Shown: positions 12,245 through 25,300 of the stretch, piece after piece
Layout: the number at the start of each line of letters is the position of its first letter
Position numbering within the stretch: position 1 is the first letter of the stretch
DNA from: Eublepharis macularius
Taxonomy: Eukaryota; Chordata; Lepidosauria; Squamata; Eublepharidae
Length of the DNA stretch: 64,000 nucleotides
Direction: 5' to 3'
NCBI RefSeq assembly: GCF_028583425.1
Contig: NC_072800.1
Span: 94,147,001-94,211,000, forward strand
Made by a program: the position numbers and the translations under genes
The notes under the pieces: model-generated
What the model saw: the letters and a program-made list of their open reading frames with translations, nothing else
Database searches by the model: none
Told to the model about the DNA's origin: nothing

Positions 12245-12973
12245 TAGACATGGGCACAAACAGCGTTACGAACAGAAAAAAACCACGAACAACCCAATCT
12301 GCTGCTCGCGGACAAGCTGTTTGTGAGGCCCCATCCTAAACTAACAGGTGGTCATTGCAAGCCTCATTGTTGCCTTCCGCAGCTGTTCATCAAGCCAGAC
12401 AGTCTGGCACCTGCATCAATCCCCTTGGCAACTGGAGGCAGGGACTGAACTCTGTCTGAACTCCTTCTGCCTTTCCTTCTGGCTTTAACCCTTCAAAGTA
12501 CTTCCAGCAGAGACTCCTGTTTTTGCCACTGTGAAGAGAAAATGACAGCCAACAGGAGACCCGCGGATCATGCCTTTCCCGGGGTGCAAACCCTCTGAAA
12601 CTTGGGGGGTCTTCAGAGGACAGTGAGGACTATGTCCCCTGCAAATTTGGTGGGTATTGGACATTGGGAAGGTCAGTTGGTAACCCCTCAAAGTAGCTGC
12701 CAGCAGACACTGCTGTTTTTGCCAGGACAGGGCCCTTTAAACGATCAGCTGGCAGGTGGGGGGGATTCCCCCCTGCCGCCTACCAGCTGATCGTTTAAAG
12801 GGATCTTTAAAGGGCCAGGTAAGTGAGTTTGAGGGGAGGGGGGCTAAGTGGGGGTGGTTCTGGCCCCCACGAACAATGAACATGTCTGGGAACAGTTCAT
12901 GTTTGTTGTTCGTGGATGGCACCGAACGACGAACAGGGTGTTTGGGTTTTTTTCCCGCTCGTGCCCATGTCTA
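12245..12973. mobile_element. hAT-type non-autonomous element
   Basis: Inverted ends TAGACATGGGCAC and GTGCCCATGTCTA bound 729 bp, flanked by CTAAGGAC and CTCAGGAC (7 of 8). A strong internal hairpin lies around 12738-12800. No transposase reading seen. Confidence 0.85.
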
Positions 12974-13024
12974 CTCAGGACTGGTTGACACAGGCTGCAG
13001 AATGAAAGCGGAACTGGTCCTGAG

Positions 13025-13448
13025 GTGGTAGAGTGGACTGCGGTGGGGCACTACATTTTTAAACTTTCTTCTATGTTAAAAATACCGTTAAATAGAAAAC
13101 TACTGCATCAAGTAACAGACCAGACTAGAAGCTTTCTTCCAGAGGTGTGGCTTTTGACTTGTAAGGGTATTGTTCATAGGAGGGGGAACCTTCAGAGCGG
13201 CCGTACACTCCCTTGCAATTCAGAGTGCTATAGGCTATAGCCCTTTCTTCAGCAGAGATCTATGCAAACATCAGCGTACTGCAATTACTGGTGGGACTTC
13301 AGGAGTGACACTACCAGTGAAAACTATTTGATCTACATCTAGTAATCCTTGGTTGAGGAATTTAGAGGCAGAGCCATTGCATGTCCTGATAAGGTTGTCC
13401 TGTACTTGATAAAAGAGGTGATGCAAGATATTTCGCAAGTGATGGATC
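13025..13448. other. Unrecognised sequence
   Basis: No gene or named repeat recognised between the hAT element and the Penelope-like element. Confidence 0.4.
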
Positions 13449-13867
13449 AATAAAACTGTTGGTTGTTGTGGATTTTCCGGGCTGTATAGCCATAGTCTTG
13501 GCATTGTAGTTCCTGACATTTCGCCAGCAGCTGTGGCTGGCATCTTCAGAGGTGTAGCACCAAAAGACAGAGATCTCTCAGTGTCACAGTGTGGAAAAGA
13601 TGTTGGCAGGTCATTTATATCTACTCAGGAGGGGTGGGGTTGAGCTGAGTCATCCTGTAAGAGTTTCCCAGGGTGTGGAATGCTAATGGAGGGAGGCTTC
13701 ACTGTATCCTTAGGAGGTTCTTTTGCATATGGATTGGTGCTTGATGTGCTAATCTTCTCTGCAGGGCTATTGTCGGGTATAGAGTGTTTTGTTAGCCTGG
13801 TGTTTTTCAGGACTGGAAACCATGCTCTATTCATTCTTAAAGTCTCTTCTTTCCTGTTGAAATTTCA

Positions 13868-14570
13868 GGATGGTTTACTCACTTTAAGGATAAATCAAAC
13901 AACTAAGGAAAAACCGTCTCCCATAGGAAAAGTGTTTTTGCCATATATCAAAGGAATCACTGATCAGATGGGAAAGCTTATGAAAAAGCATAGCTTACAA
14001 ACAGTATTCAGACCCACCAGAAAAATACAACAGATGCTATGTTCAACAAACGACAGTAGAGACCCCCTCACCTCTGCAGGAGTATACCGTATACCCTGCA
14101 GCTGTGGACAAGTTTACATCGGGACCACAAAGTGTAGCATCCAGACAAGAATAAAAGAACATGAAAGACACTGCAGACTTGGCCATCCTGAAAAATCAGC
14201 AGTGGCTGAACATAGCCTAACTCAAACAGGACACAGTATCCTATTCCAGGACACTAAAATACTTGACAACACTTCCAACTACTTTGTCAGACTGCACAGG
14301 AAAGCCATTGAGATTCATAAGCATAAGCACAATTTCAACAGGAAAGAAGAGACTTTAAGAATGAATAGAGCATGGTTTCCAGTCCTGAAAAACACCAGGC
14401 TAACAAAACACTCTATACCCGACAATAGCCCTGCAGAGAAGATTAGCACATCAAGCACCAATCCATATGCAAAAGAACCTCCTCAGGATACAGTGAAGCC
14501 TCCCTCCATTAGCATTCCACACCCTGGGAAACTCTTACAGGATGACTCAGCTCAACCCCACCCCTCCTGA
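13868..14570 (+). pseudogene. Penelope GIY-YIG endonuclease, C-terminal remnant
   Basis: The open frame includes GVYRIPCSCGQVYIGTTKC, the GIY-YIG signature, then IKEHERHCRLG and HSILFQDTKIL, ending in the basic tail of Penelope proteins. The family normally has a reverse transcriptase before this domain, which is absent here. The frame runs from the left inverted arm into the element and ends where the solo LTR is inserted. Confidence 0.85.
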
Positions 14571-14571
14571 G

Positions 14572-14914
14572 TGTTGGAAATAGCAATGTCTGGTGTACAA
14601 CAGCAGCAAGAAGGAAGAAGAGCCTACCATGCAGGGGGCAGCAAGGGTCACTTAGTTAGGACAGTGAGAGCAGCACCTCTCTTGTTTCCTGGAGGGTCAT
14701 TTCCTTGTCTTGTCTCCTGTTGGGCTAAACAGGGCAATATCCTGCTTCTTCTCTCTCCTGCCACACTTCTTCTCTCTCTCTGCAAGATGTAGTCAGATAG
14801 CAAGGAATCTCTCTCTCCTCTTTACTCTCAAGTATGTAACTTCCTCAAATAAAAGTTTTTGCCTCTTTAATCAGCACAGCGTAATTCCGCTGCATTATTT
14901 GCACTCATCCATCA
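14572..14914 (+). repeat. Solo LTR inside the Penelope-like element, fossil
   Basis: 343 bp starting TGTTGGAAAT and ending CATCCATCA, flanked by the 5-bp duplication CTGAG (14567-14571 and 14915-14919). AATAAA lies near 14847. The uninterrupted left arm of the host element confirms that this is a later insertion. Family beyond LTR retroelement not assigned. Confidence 0.88.
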
Positions 14915-15133
14915 CTGAGTAGATATAAATGACCTGCCAACATCTTTTCCACACTGTGACACTGAGAGATCTCTGTCTTTCGGTGCTACGCCTCTGAAGA
15001 TGCCAGCCACAGCTGCTGGCGAAACGTCAGGAACTACAATGCCAAGACCACGGCTATACAGCCTGGAAAATCCACAACAACCATCATTCACCGGCCGTGA
15101 AAGCCTTCGACAATATATTAAATAAAACTGTTG

Positions 15134-16533
15134 CTACGAATCTTATGAACACTAAATACAAAACACCTGTGCAATCTGAAAAAGTGGTTCATGGGATGTC
15201 TTGATCTGTGAGAAATGGCAGCTCTTTGCTTCATTCCCACTGGCAACTGAAAGACGGACACCATTTATTTCAATATGAGTCACCATTCATTTCTTCAGAT
15301 ATGTATCAAACAGACAGCACTTTTCTCTAACTCCCTTCTCTTTGTAACCTGCTCCATAAAGGATTCTCAGCTCGATTTGCACACACATTGAAATAAATGT
15401 GGATAGTCTTTAAGGAACTCCTAGACTTTTGTTTTCGTATCAGTAAAAAGCTCTTTACTAGCATCTGGCGGGTGGGTAGGTACAAGTGTTAGTTAATATG
15501 CAACAGGAACACCAGCCAGGACTTCCAAGATCACAGAAAACTCATCTGGAGATTTTTTCTAAGCACAGAAGCTGCCCTGGGGCTGCAGGCACTAGACTGT
15601 GCAACACGCGCACAGGTGGGTCTTCCTTGGAATTGTTCGCTGGATGCTGGGATGGCCAGTCTGGCTCACAGGCTATAAGGACTGAACTCTCGTGACTGTT
15701 CCTCTGGGGAACTGCAGTTTTGGAAAAGGAGCTTGGGATTCTGTGCCGCAGCTCCCCAAACCCCAGTTCCACAGAGGGGATCCATGATAATGTGGACAAA
15801 GTTCACAGCAGGGAGGTGTCCATGTTTGCAGAGGCCGCGGAGGCAATGAGGCACACACCTCTGCAAAACCCAGGGCAGGAGGATCTTTCAGGAGCTTTAG
15901 TTATTCGCTATGTGTGCAGATCAGAGAGAACGGGAGAAAGGGTTCGCTTTCCATGCATGTTTAATTCCTTGGCCACATAATGCAGACGCACAACTGGTCC
16001 CACGTATGAGATCTGGCTCACTTTCTTGAGCCATCTGCTCTGCATGTAGGATGGTTTCCGTCCGGGGTACAGCTGCAGCCTGCATCATGTTGTAGCCTGA
16101 TGGCCTATCCAGGTGACATTCCTTAGTGACAGGGGCCTGGTCAGCTCAGGCAGCCCCTTCCACTGACCGAGTGTTTTCCACGCACCCTGCCTCCTGAACT
16201 GCCGGGCTCTATCCTGAGTCTGTCCCCAGAGACCTGAGCTGGCCAAGGTTGCCAAGCCAGCCTGTACTTACCCCGCTTGGAAACTGCTGGATCCATCATT
16301 AGCTCTTTTAACGGAAGTGTGTCAAAACCACCACGGAATCCACGGCAGTCTTTTCCTTGCTGTTTACCTTGCCCACTAAGGATTTTAGCAGGATTTAGCA
16401 GGACCAAAGGGCCTCACCACATTCCAGAACTGATCATCCCATGCTAGCCAATTTCATCTGCAACTTCCATCAGTCTGTCTCCCATTCCTTAGTAAGTATT
16501 CTGCCGTGACTCCTCTCCCCACCCCACCCCGCT
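15134..16533. other. ELP6 downstream region
   Basis: No other gene recognised. The part adjacent to 16533 is the ELP6 3' UTR of unknown length. SCAP would be the next gene by mammalian order, but no exon of it was seen in 1-16 kb. Confidence 0.4.
15960..15965 (-). promoter_or_regulatory. Possible ELP6 poly(A) signal
   Basis: ATTAAA on the minus strand about 570 nt past the ELP6 stop. No AATAAA was seen closer; another AATAAA-like hexamer lies near 15268. Either could end the transcript. Confidence 0.3.
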
Positions 16534-16662
16534 TCACAACACAGCTGCAGACATCCCCCTGGCAAAGAAGGTGACATTCTTGTCCTGGATTTTGTACTGG
16601 TAAACTTGCAGGAGGTCCTTCTCGGCTTTTTTCTCCCATGAGCTCCGATGGATGATTGTTAA
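16534..16662 (-). CDS. ELP6: ELP6 exon 7 (stop codon)
   Basis: 129 nt encode the C-terminus, LTIIHRSSWEKK to VYQYKIQDKNVTFFARGMSA and AVL, then TGA. The acceptor is tttcctgcag|TTA. The tail corresponds to YQYKIQDKSVSFFAKGMSPAVL of the human protein. Confidence 0.95.
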   Translation of the reverse strand, partial: LTIIHRSSWEKKAEKDLLQVYQYKIQDKNVTFFARGMSAAVL

Positions 16663-19272
16663 CTGCAGGAAAGAAAGGAAAGGGGTTCTCACAGCTTAGA
16701 ACCACTTCGGGTCCCTTTTTGCAGGGAGAAAAGTGAGACATAAATGAAATTAGGGATACCTCACCCTGCCCCAGGTGGTCAAGGCCCTCAGAGGCACAAA
16801 AATACAGGTGCGTAGCGTTAACACTGTATGAAAGGGAGCGGCAGTGGCTGCAGTGCTGCTTTTAGCTGCAAGATGCTTCTGCCTCTTTAAGAACTCTGGG
16901 GAAAGGGGGCAGGAGTAGAATCTGTGTTTGAAGAGGTTTGAGGCCTGGCAGAAGGTAAGGCCAGCATTACCATCCCCTCACTTCATATTTTTGTATGCCT
17001 TACCTTTAGAATGCAGGGAGGAGCTTTGCATTCGGGGGTAGTCAGGACCTGCTCCGATTCTCTTAGGAAAAGAGAAACTAGGCAAGTTTGGAGAGAGGAG
17101 CTTTCCTACCCTGGCTGCATTCAGACAGCAAAGTGAACGACAGAGAATCTAAAAGGTGCAGGGACACAGGCACGCTTTTGCACATGAAGGGAAGGAGGAA
17201 GGAGGAATGCACACAAGCCCAGCTGCAACCTGGGTTTGTGCATATCTAAACTGTGGTTAAATCTGCTGTCTGAATACAGTCTTAGAAACTGTGTTAGTAA
17301 TGTCTAATATTCTGCAGGAAGTAATTGTTTGTAAAATGAGCAAAGAACAGCAACAGCTGACAATTCCCTGGGGATACAAATGCTAAACATGCACAGAAAC
17401 AGGTCAAAGAGCTGTCTTTTAAAGATGAAATATTAAAATGGTATAACCGGGAATTACTTATTTTTTATTTTATGTATTTGAAACATTTTTATGCCACCTT
17501 TCCACCCAACTTAGGGCCTTAAACATTAAATTTATATATAACAATTAAACAGAAACAGTGAAGGAATGCCAAACAAAACAGAAGAGTCTTCACTTCTGGT
17601 ATAAGACCATGATAGAAGGGAACGGACAAATCTCCGTTCTGGAATTTGAACTATAAAGATCTTTACAAAATGGTATAGAAATGTGCAAATAAATGAGAAA
17701 AAAAAGCCATAGGAGGCCCGCAGCCCTCTTGTTTTGAGTTCCAGGCCTCCTTTGGATTCAAAATCTCTTCTTGTGCTGACAAAAACCCAGCCATGAAGAC
17801 TTGGGAAATACAATTCCAAAGACTTCCAGGCAAATGTCTGAACAAGAAGGCTGATGTTAAAACAGGAGGGCTCCCAAATCCGTGATAGTTGTACTGATTA
17901 CGTCAACTCCTCTCTACCACTTTGAAAAGCTCTTATAGCTCATATTTGTACAATTTTGAAAATTCTTGAAGTAAGACAGCATTGTCTCTCTCTTTGTATT
18001 TGTGCACTTGTGTAGCTTTAGCATTTGCAGCATCATGGTAGTAATAGTTCAAAAATAACATCTGTTCACAGTTCTCATCAGCGTCATTGCTTCAGGGGAG
18101 AAGGGAGCTCCGGGGACATGGCACCACCACCAAGAAGTCCCTGGCCCCCAGCTGCCATCCATCTCAGCTGAGAAGACCTTTAGATGCACGACTGAGTTCC
18201 GCGTACCCCACCCAATTTCAACAGCCTGCCATTCACTAATCCGTTGGCTCCCTTTTGCCACACAGCCATCCACAGACAGCATGGACCCAGAAAACTTGGA
18301 ATTCAATCTCAGTTTGTCTGTGTACTTATTGGGCAAGCTCTCTTCTGAAATAGCATCCCTTTCATCTGCAGGATGGGGGTGTGGAAACGGTCCTTCTCTC
18401 ATGAAGGGCACACAGTTCCGTAAATCTGAAGTTGCCAACTCAATGCAGGAGATTCTGGAGAAGAAAAAGACCAACTCACCTGCCCGTGAACATCCTTGCA
18501 GAAGCCGGTAGCGAGCCCTTCGGCCCACAGGATCCGGTTACTCTGGTGACGGAGGGCCCTCACAAGCAGCTCGTTCTCCTCGTCCTCTGAATCGTCACTG
18601 CTGTGTTCCATCACCACCATGTTCCCCTAGGCCAGAAAGCATCACAAGCAGAGACTAAAGGCGGGCACAAACCAGGAAAATGGCGGTTTGTTGCGGTTTG
18701 TGGTTCGCTGCGTTTCACGAACCATGAACTGCCATGAACTGGCCCAGTTCACGAACTGGTTCATTTGGTTCGTCACTTCCAGGGCTGCAGAAGGTCTGCA
18801 GAAAGCCCATCCCCACGTTACCTAGGAAACAGATTGACTGGCGCCAGGCTGTCTGCAGTGACAAACTGAAAAAATGAACCGTACAAACCGCTCTAAAAAT
18901 CCTAGCAGTTCGTTGCAGTTCTCCAGAAATGAGCTCCGACAAACCGCCGGTTTGCAAACCAAAAACTGGCCCGGTTCGTGATGAACTTTGGTTCATGTTT
19001 CGGTTTGTGCTCTAGCGGAGACGTTTCAGGGAGACTTTTTAGCCCTGGATTTGGAACAGAGAGGGGAGGAGAGGGAGAAACTGGGAACCTCAAAGAAGCC
19101 ATGACAGTAGCGGCAGAGGAGGGGGTTTGGGGCAGCTGGGAATTTCTATCCCAGAGGAAAGACAAAGAAGAGTGACCGATGGGATTGCCAGTGCGCAAAC
19201 AGGCATGCATTCTTGGCTGGGTTTGTGGTATCTACATTCAGGTCAGTCCTTTGCAAAGAAGCACAAGGTAAA

Positions 19273-19305
<33 letters not shown>

Positions 19306-22300
19306 ATTATTATTATTATTTAATTTATAGCCCGCTCTCCCCACAAGCGAGCTCAGGGTGGGTTACAATAAAATAAATCTCACGTGACATTTTAGCAATT
19401 CACCTGCTCACCATATATAAAAGAGGAGTAGGTGTGGATCGATATCCTGTGGCTGTTCATGCGTGGAGGGGCAGGTGGCCATATAGCTCTCCCCCAAATA
19501 GGAGACCGGCAGGGAGACTCATTTGGTAGATTTAATGTTGGCCTCAACCAAATGCCCGGCAGGACCTACCTGTCTTGCAGACCAGGGACCACCAGCAGGA
19601 CCACCTGCTGATCTCAGCACCCTCTGGAGTATATACGGGGAGAGGTGGTCCCTCAGGTATGCTGGTCCCAGTCAGTTTAGGGCTTTATAGGTTAAAACCA
19701 ACACCCTGAACCTGATCTGGAAGTCCATAGGGAGCCAGTGTAGCTGCTGCAAAGTTGGAGTTATGTGTGCCCTGTAGGTTATACTCATCAAGACACACGC
19801 AGCAGCATTCTGGACCCGCTGCAATTTCTGGGTCAGACTCACAGGAAGCCCTGCATGGAGTGAGTTACAGCAATCTGGAGGTGACCGTTGCATGGATCAC
19901 TGTCATTAGGCCATGGGTCGAGAGATAGGGAGCAAGCTGCCTGGCCTGCCAAAAGTGGGAAAAAAGCAGACCGGGCAACTGCCACGACCGGGGCAGGGAG
20001 GAGACCAGCCAAGAATCCTGACCGATGGAATTGGCACAAGTGGTGCCCCATGAAAGGCCGGGAGCTGGAAGTCTCAGAAACCACAGCTTTCCAAGAATTA
20101 CAGTGTAATATCCATAAAAACATCGGGCTATGTGGTTGCGCCCTTTAAAAGGAAGTCCCACACGTGCTTTTCCTGGGTGGGCAGGAAGGGGTGGTAGAAT
20201 CAAGCTCCCCCCCTTGAAAAGACAGTCGTAGAGGAGGACTATGAGAAGAAGAATCAGTCTACCCAGAGAAAACAGGAAGGATAGCACCTACGAAGAGTCC
20301 AGAAAGTCATGTGCGCACAGTAAAATGACTGGCAGCTCAAATTATCCTAGGCTTGTCACAGCTTGGGAGCTAAACAGGGTTGGCAATGGTCAGTACTTAG
20401 ATGGGAGACCACCAGGGAAGTCTCTGGTTGCTCCACAGAGGAAGGCAATGGCAAAGCACCTCTGCTTGTCTCTGGACAGAGTTACCAGGAGTCAGTTACA
20501 GCTTGACATCTTCTTCTTATAAAGCTGTAATTCACCTTGAGCCTCAGCAAGGGAGGTGGGACTATAAATAAAACCGTTTCTACTAACTTACTTAGACAAG
20601 AGGTTAGGCTAACTGGTTTGTAATTTTCAGGAACGTTTTTTAAAAATTAGATGTTACATTTGCTACCAGCTGGTCCTCTGGAAGAGAGGCTGATTTTAAC
20701 AAGTTGTATATTAAGTTTGTTAAGAGGCAACCATTTTTGCATCTGAGTTCTTAAAGAGCTTTGGGTGTATGTCATCTGAATTAGGTGACTTTTAATTTGT
20801 CCTTTGTCCCTAGAACTTTATTTCTTGTCCCTTCTCGTTGACTCGGTTCTTCCAACCCCCTCCCGACAACTACAGCTCTGGTATGGGTAATTATCCCACA
20901 TTTTCTGCAGTGAAAACAGATGCAAAGGATTCAGTCTTCTCCTCTGCAACCCCCCACCCTACTTTCTTTAGCAATCCTCTCGCCCCTTCACTGTCCAAGC
21001 CCCACCCCCAGGCCGGTTGCTTGCTTCTGCTGTACTTCTTCTTATGGCATTTATAGTCCACCTTTCTCACTGGGACTCAAGGCAGATTATGCAGAGTAAA
21101 TAGATACAATGAACAGGATGGCGCATGCAATAAACAATGCAACAGGCTATGTATTATAGAAATCTGGAACCAACCAGAAACCAGAAAGAGAACTGAAGCA
21201 ACATACATATTAACATGATGTGAAAAACCATGCAGAAAATTACATAGTAGGGTCCGACTTACAGCAAGAGACAGCGTGAACTATACACAGTAGTATATAA
21301 GAGAAAAGAGCAAGAGTCCAGTAGCACCCATAAGTCTAACAAGATTCGTGGCAGGGTGTGAGTCACAGTGCACATCTTCAGATACCAGAGCTGTGACTCA
21401 TGAAAGTTCATCCCCTACCACAAATCTTGGTAGTCTTATGGGTGCTACCGGACTCTTGCTCTTCTCTACTACTACAGACAAACATGGCTACCCATCTTGA
21501 TCTATCAGTAGTATATATTTAGAGAGATTCTCCCTGACAGCTATGGCAATACCTTAAGCAGAGAGTTCACTGTGACTCTGCAATAGTGGATGAAATCCAG
21601 CACGTCAGTCGGCCTCGCACCCAGGCTCAGCAAGACGCTGAGGTCGTCCACAATAAGCACAGGGCACTTCCACGAGTCCCCACCCACAGCCGGGCTTAGG
21701 GCTGTCTGGACGAACTCATACAGCGCTTTCAGGTTTGAGCCATCTCCACTGCAACGGAGGGAGAAAGAGAAGGTCACACCAAGGACCAAGCATTTGGGGG
21801 GGGGGGGGGCGGACACACAACACGGTTGCGATTTTCTTTTGCGTGTGGTCCCAGCACGGCAGGCTGGGCTGGGCTGGGCAACATGATCAGCTCTGAAACT
21901 GACTGCAAAAATCATGGGCCACGCACGGTATAACTGGCTCTCGTTCGCGAGGGATTAACGCAAATACACATTCTTTTCTTCGCAAGCCTTGTTTGTTACG
22001 AGAACAACACGGGCAAAAGGTCACACACCCACTCCAGGTTAACGTGAAATAGACGTTGTTAGTATTTAAGGCGTTATTTTGCTATGAGAGACTACCCCCC
22101 CCTTTGCAATAATTTGATTAATTTGATTAAAAACTGCACTCACAATTGTGAACACCATCGAGAAAGCGCCTCATCCCCTCGGACGGTGAAATCCTAAGAA
22201 GAGTTACTCCATTCTAAGCCCACTGATTTCTATGGGCTTAGACTGGAGTAACTCTGCTTAGGATTTCACTGTGACAGCACAAAAAGGTAATTCAGGTATG

Positions 22301-25300
22301 CGGAGGGGAAACTGAAATCAGCCATCTGGAATATCCACCTCCAGTTTAGGGCTGCCGCCTCCTGACTCTCTGGAACGTTTCCCCAACACAGAGATGTTCC
22401 CCCCCCCCCATCTTATTCTCACAACAACCCTGTCAGGTAGGTTAGGCCGACAAATTTAGGCAGTTCCTGCACGGGGCAGGGGGTTGGACTAGATGGTCTG
22501 TAAGGTACCTTCCAACTGAATGATTCTATGATTGTGAGTAACTCAACGTAACTCAGAGAAACGTCATGGTTGAGCATGGAGAGGAAGCCTGGTCTATTTG
22601 ATCCTAATCCGGTAACTTTGCCACAGTGGCTCTCAAAAAGCTCTCCTGCACCAGATTGCCTCTCTGGTTTTCCTTTACAGCACAGCGTTCTGGGAGCACC
22701 CTATCCAGGCCTGGCTCTTAGGGCCACTGCTTTAGAGAACTCAAAGGAATCCAACTAGTACGTCTGCAAAGGGGTGCTTTATCTACAGACAGACCAACGC
22801 CCCTGCACCCCAGACAGCACCTCCCCTGCTCGGGGTTACCTGATGAACTGGAAAGGCCTGGACTCCAGCGACTGCTGCTTGCCAAAAAAGATGTCATGTG
22901 AAACTTTCAGGCCTTCTAAGAAAACCAGCTGTCCCCGTTCTTTGGCTGTAGTCAGACTAAGTCCCTAGGAAAAGAGAAGGCGTCACATCCAGCCCTCCAC
23001 TGGAAAAGGAGCGTCTGTTTCCAGCTCCTCAAGGGACACCTTGTGAGTTGGCTTCTTGGCGGCTCCCACCATTCCCCACCACCATTCCCCACCTGCCCCT
23101 GGCAGCCCCCCGGATGTGAGGAGTGAAAACGTGTACAGCACGCTCAGCTCTCTAAATTGCAGCCAGGGAGGCTGTTGAAGAGGTAACAAATTGACATTAA
23201 AGGTTTAAAAGGGCTACAGGCAGAAATGTCAGATGTTAGGCACTGGGAAAGCACGGCTAGTTTGCTGCTTACATTTGCCATGTTTCCCATGACAGGGAGA
23301 CAAAACATACCCCTCCCGCACCTTGGAAGCTACGCCCTGGCTTTGGTTGGTTTCCTGGGGTGCCGCCTTGACTAGGTCTTTCCAGCAGTCTGCAGGTGTG
23401 TCCACACAGGGGTGAGTCCCTGTTTTGCTCTCATTGCTGCTGTGGCCGCAAAGGCAGTTGCACTGGCAATGGAGGTGCCGTCTGGACTTCCCCCTCCCCA
23501 CCCATGGCCCGCTTCTTGCCTTTAAAAAAATGGGTAGCAAGAAATGTTGCTGTGGTGTTTTAACATTATACCGACATATCAGCCATTTGGTAGAGGGGCT
23601 GTAGAAGAACATCTGCTTGGAAGGCAGAAGGTTCAATCTCCCGTTAAAATACGAGGACCAGGTGCTAAGTAATGCGCTGCCTAAGACACTGCAAGGTTGT
23701 TAGCAGTCTGAGTAGACAATACTGATCTTGATGGACCAATCATCTGATTCGGTATAAGGCAACTTCATGTGTGTTGACAATTTTTTTAATGGTAAAAAAA
23801 TTAGCTGGCAGCAGAGTGGGGTGGAAGGAGAAACAGCACCGGCTGTGATGCCACATGTGGTCAGGCAGGTACAGAAATCCATCCAGACATCCCCCATACT
23901 TCCTTTCAGCCAAATTAGGATTATTTTGGAAGGGGCAATACAGGTAGTGATAAGACGGGCAGGAGAGAAGAGACATCCAACTGACTGAGCAAGGAAATCA
24001 CGTGAAGGACTCTTTCCCTTCCCCCAAACACACTGGCCTTTTGCAAACCCCAACTGTGTGCTGCAAAAGAATATTGTCATAACAATATATTACAATCAAC
24101 CAAAAATAAGTACAGTCGGCTGTGAGGAAATTCGGCATGAGGTCCCATGAGGAAGGACTGATGAGAAGCATTCCTGCCAGGCAGGTGCAGCCAGAAACCC
24201 ACCAACCACCAGAGACAGGTCGCTAAAGCTGTGCCCCACCCCACCAGCACTGCGAGGTTCTTGGGAGCATCTACAGAAAATCATCAGAAGGAACGCACCC
24301 GCTCCTATTCCGTATAGTGCTCTTCCCCTGCACCCATGACCCAAAACAAGCCCATTGTATATAAGATACAATAAAAAGGAAATGTGGTATCAAATGGAGG
24401 TTTGGCATAAGGAGCATTTCAGAGATTGGGAATGCACCCAATCAAAGCATTTAAGAACAGCAATCCCTTCTACAGTAAGCAAGAAGAGTCGCTTATATAC
24501 AGAAGGGAAGGACAGGCACACTTTCAGTCCGTCTAGGAGATTCCTTTCTCATTCCCCTTCCAACCTGATTTCCATCCTCAGAAGGCAGTGCTTGTTTTCC
24601 CCACTCCGCGGATCCAGTTTGGTGTAGTGGTTAAGAGCAGCAGGACTCTAATCTGGAGAGCCGAGTTTGATCCCCCACTCCTCCACTTGGAAGCCAGCTG
24701 GGTGACTTTGGGCCAGTCACAGCTCTCTCAGAGCTCTCTCAGCCCCACTCACCTCACAGGGTGTTTTGTGGTGGGGATAATAATGGCATACTTTCTAAAC
24801 TGCTCTGAGTGGGCGTTAAGTTGTCCTGAAGGGCGGAATATAAATCGAATGATGTTGTTGTTGTTGTTATCATCCCTCCAACAGGAACATGCCACTGAAC
24901 TGGGACAGAAATTTTGTTTTACCAGCATTTCACAAGCGAGTGCCTCAATTCCTAGAAACACAGCATCATTTTTGGCATGGGAGGAGGACCCTGGTTAAGC
25001 AAGCATCTTTGACAGACTGAGAAACTTTCAAAAGCTAGAACACACACAGTTTTATCAGAGTGCAAACTGAAATTGTTGTGGTCAATGGTACCACAATAAA
25101 ATGTTCTGCAGGAGCTGAACAGTCTAAGAGTAACCAGGGGTTTTTTTCTGGGAAAAGAGGTGGTGGAACTCAGTGGGTTGCCCTCAGAGAAAATGGTCAC
25201 ATGGCTGGTGGCCCCACCCTCTGCTCTCCATGCAATCTCAACTCCCCTCTGTCTGGAGATCAGGGGGCGGGGCCACCAGCCATGTGACCATTTTCAAGAG

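Larger units (their letters stand above)
13462..15120 (+). mobile_element. Penelope-like element with inverted arms
   Basis: AATAAAACTGTTG flanks both sides (13449-13461, 15121-15133), a 13-bp target duplication. The left arm (13462 to about 13867) is an inverted copy of the right end (about 14330-15120, less a nested solo LTR). Inverted terminal copies are a known Penelope layout. Between the arms lies a GIY-YIG endonuclease remnant; no reverse transcriptase was seen, so it is 5'-truncated. Each arm carries CTGAAGA, a GCCAGC..GCTGGC stem and GAAA, a hammerhead-ribozyme-like core: plus strand near 14994-15027, minus strand near 13512-13547. Confidence 0.9.

Noticed and set aside
1-16533. SCAP exons expected to the left of ELP6
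   Set aside because: No SCAP-like sterol-sensing or WD-repeat exon was recognised in this interval.
20338-20420. 5S rRNA gene
   Set aside because: Only the internal promoter part resembles 5S, and it continues into a SINE body and tail.
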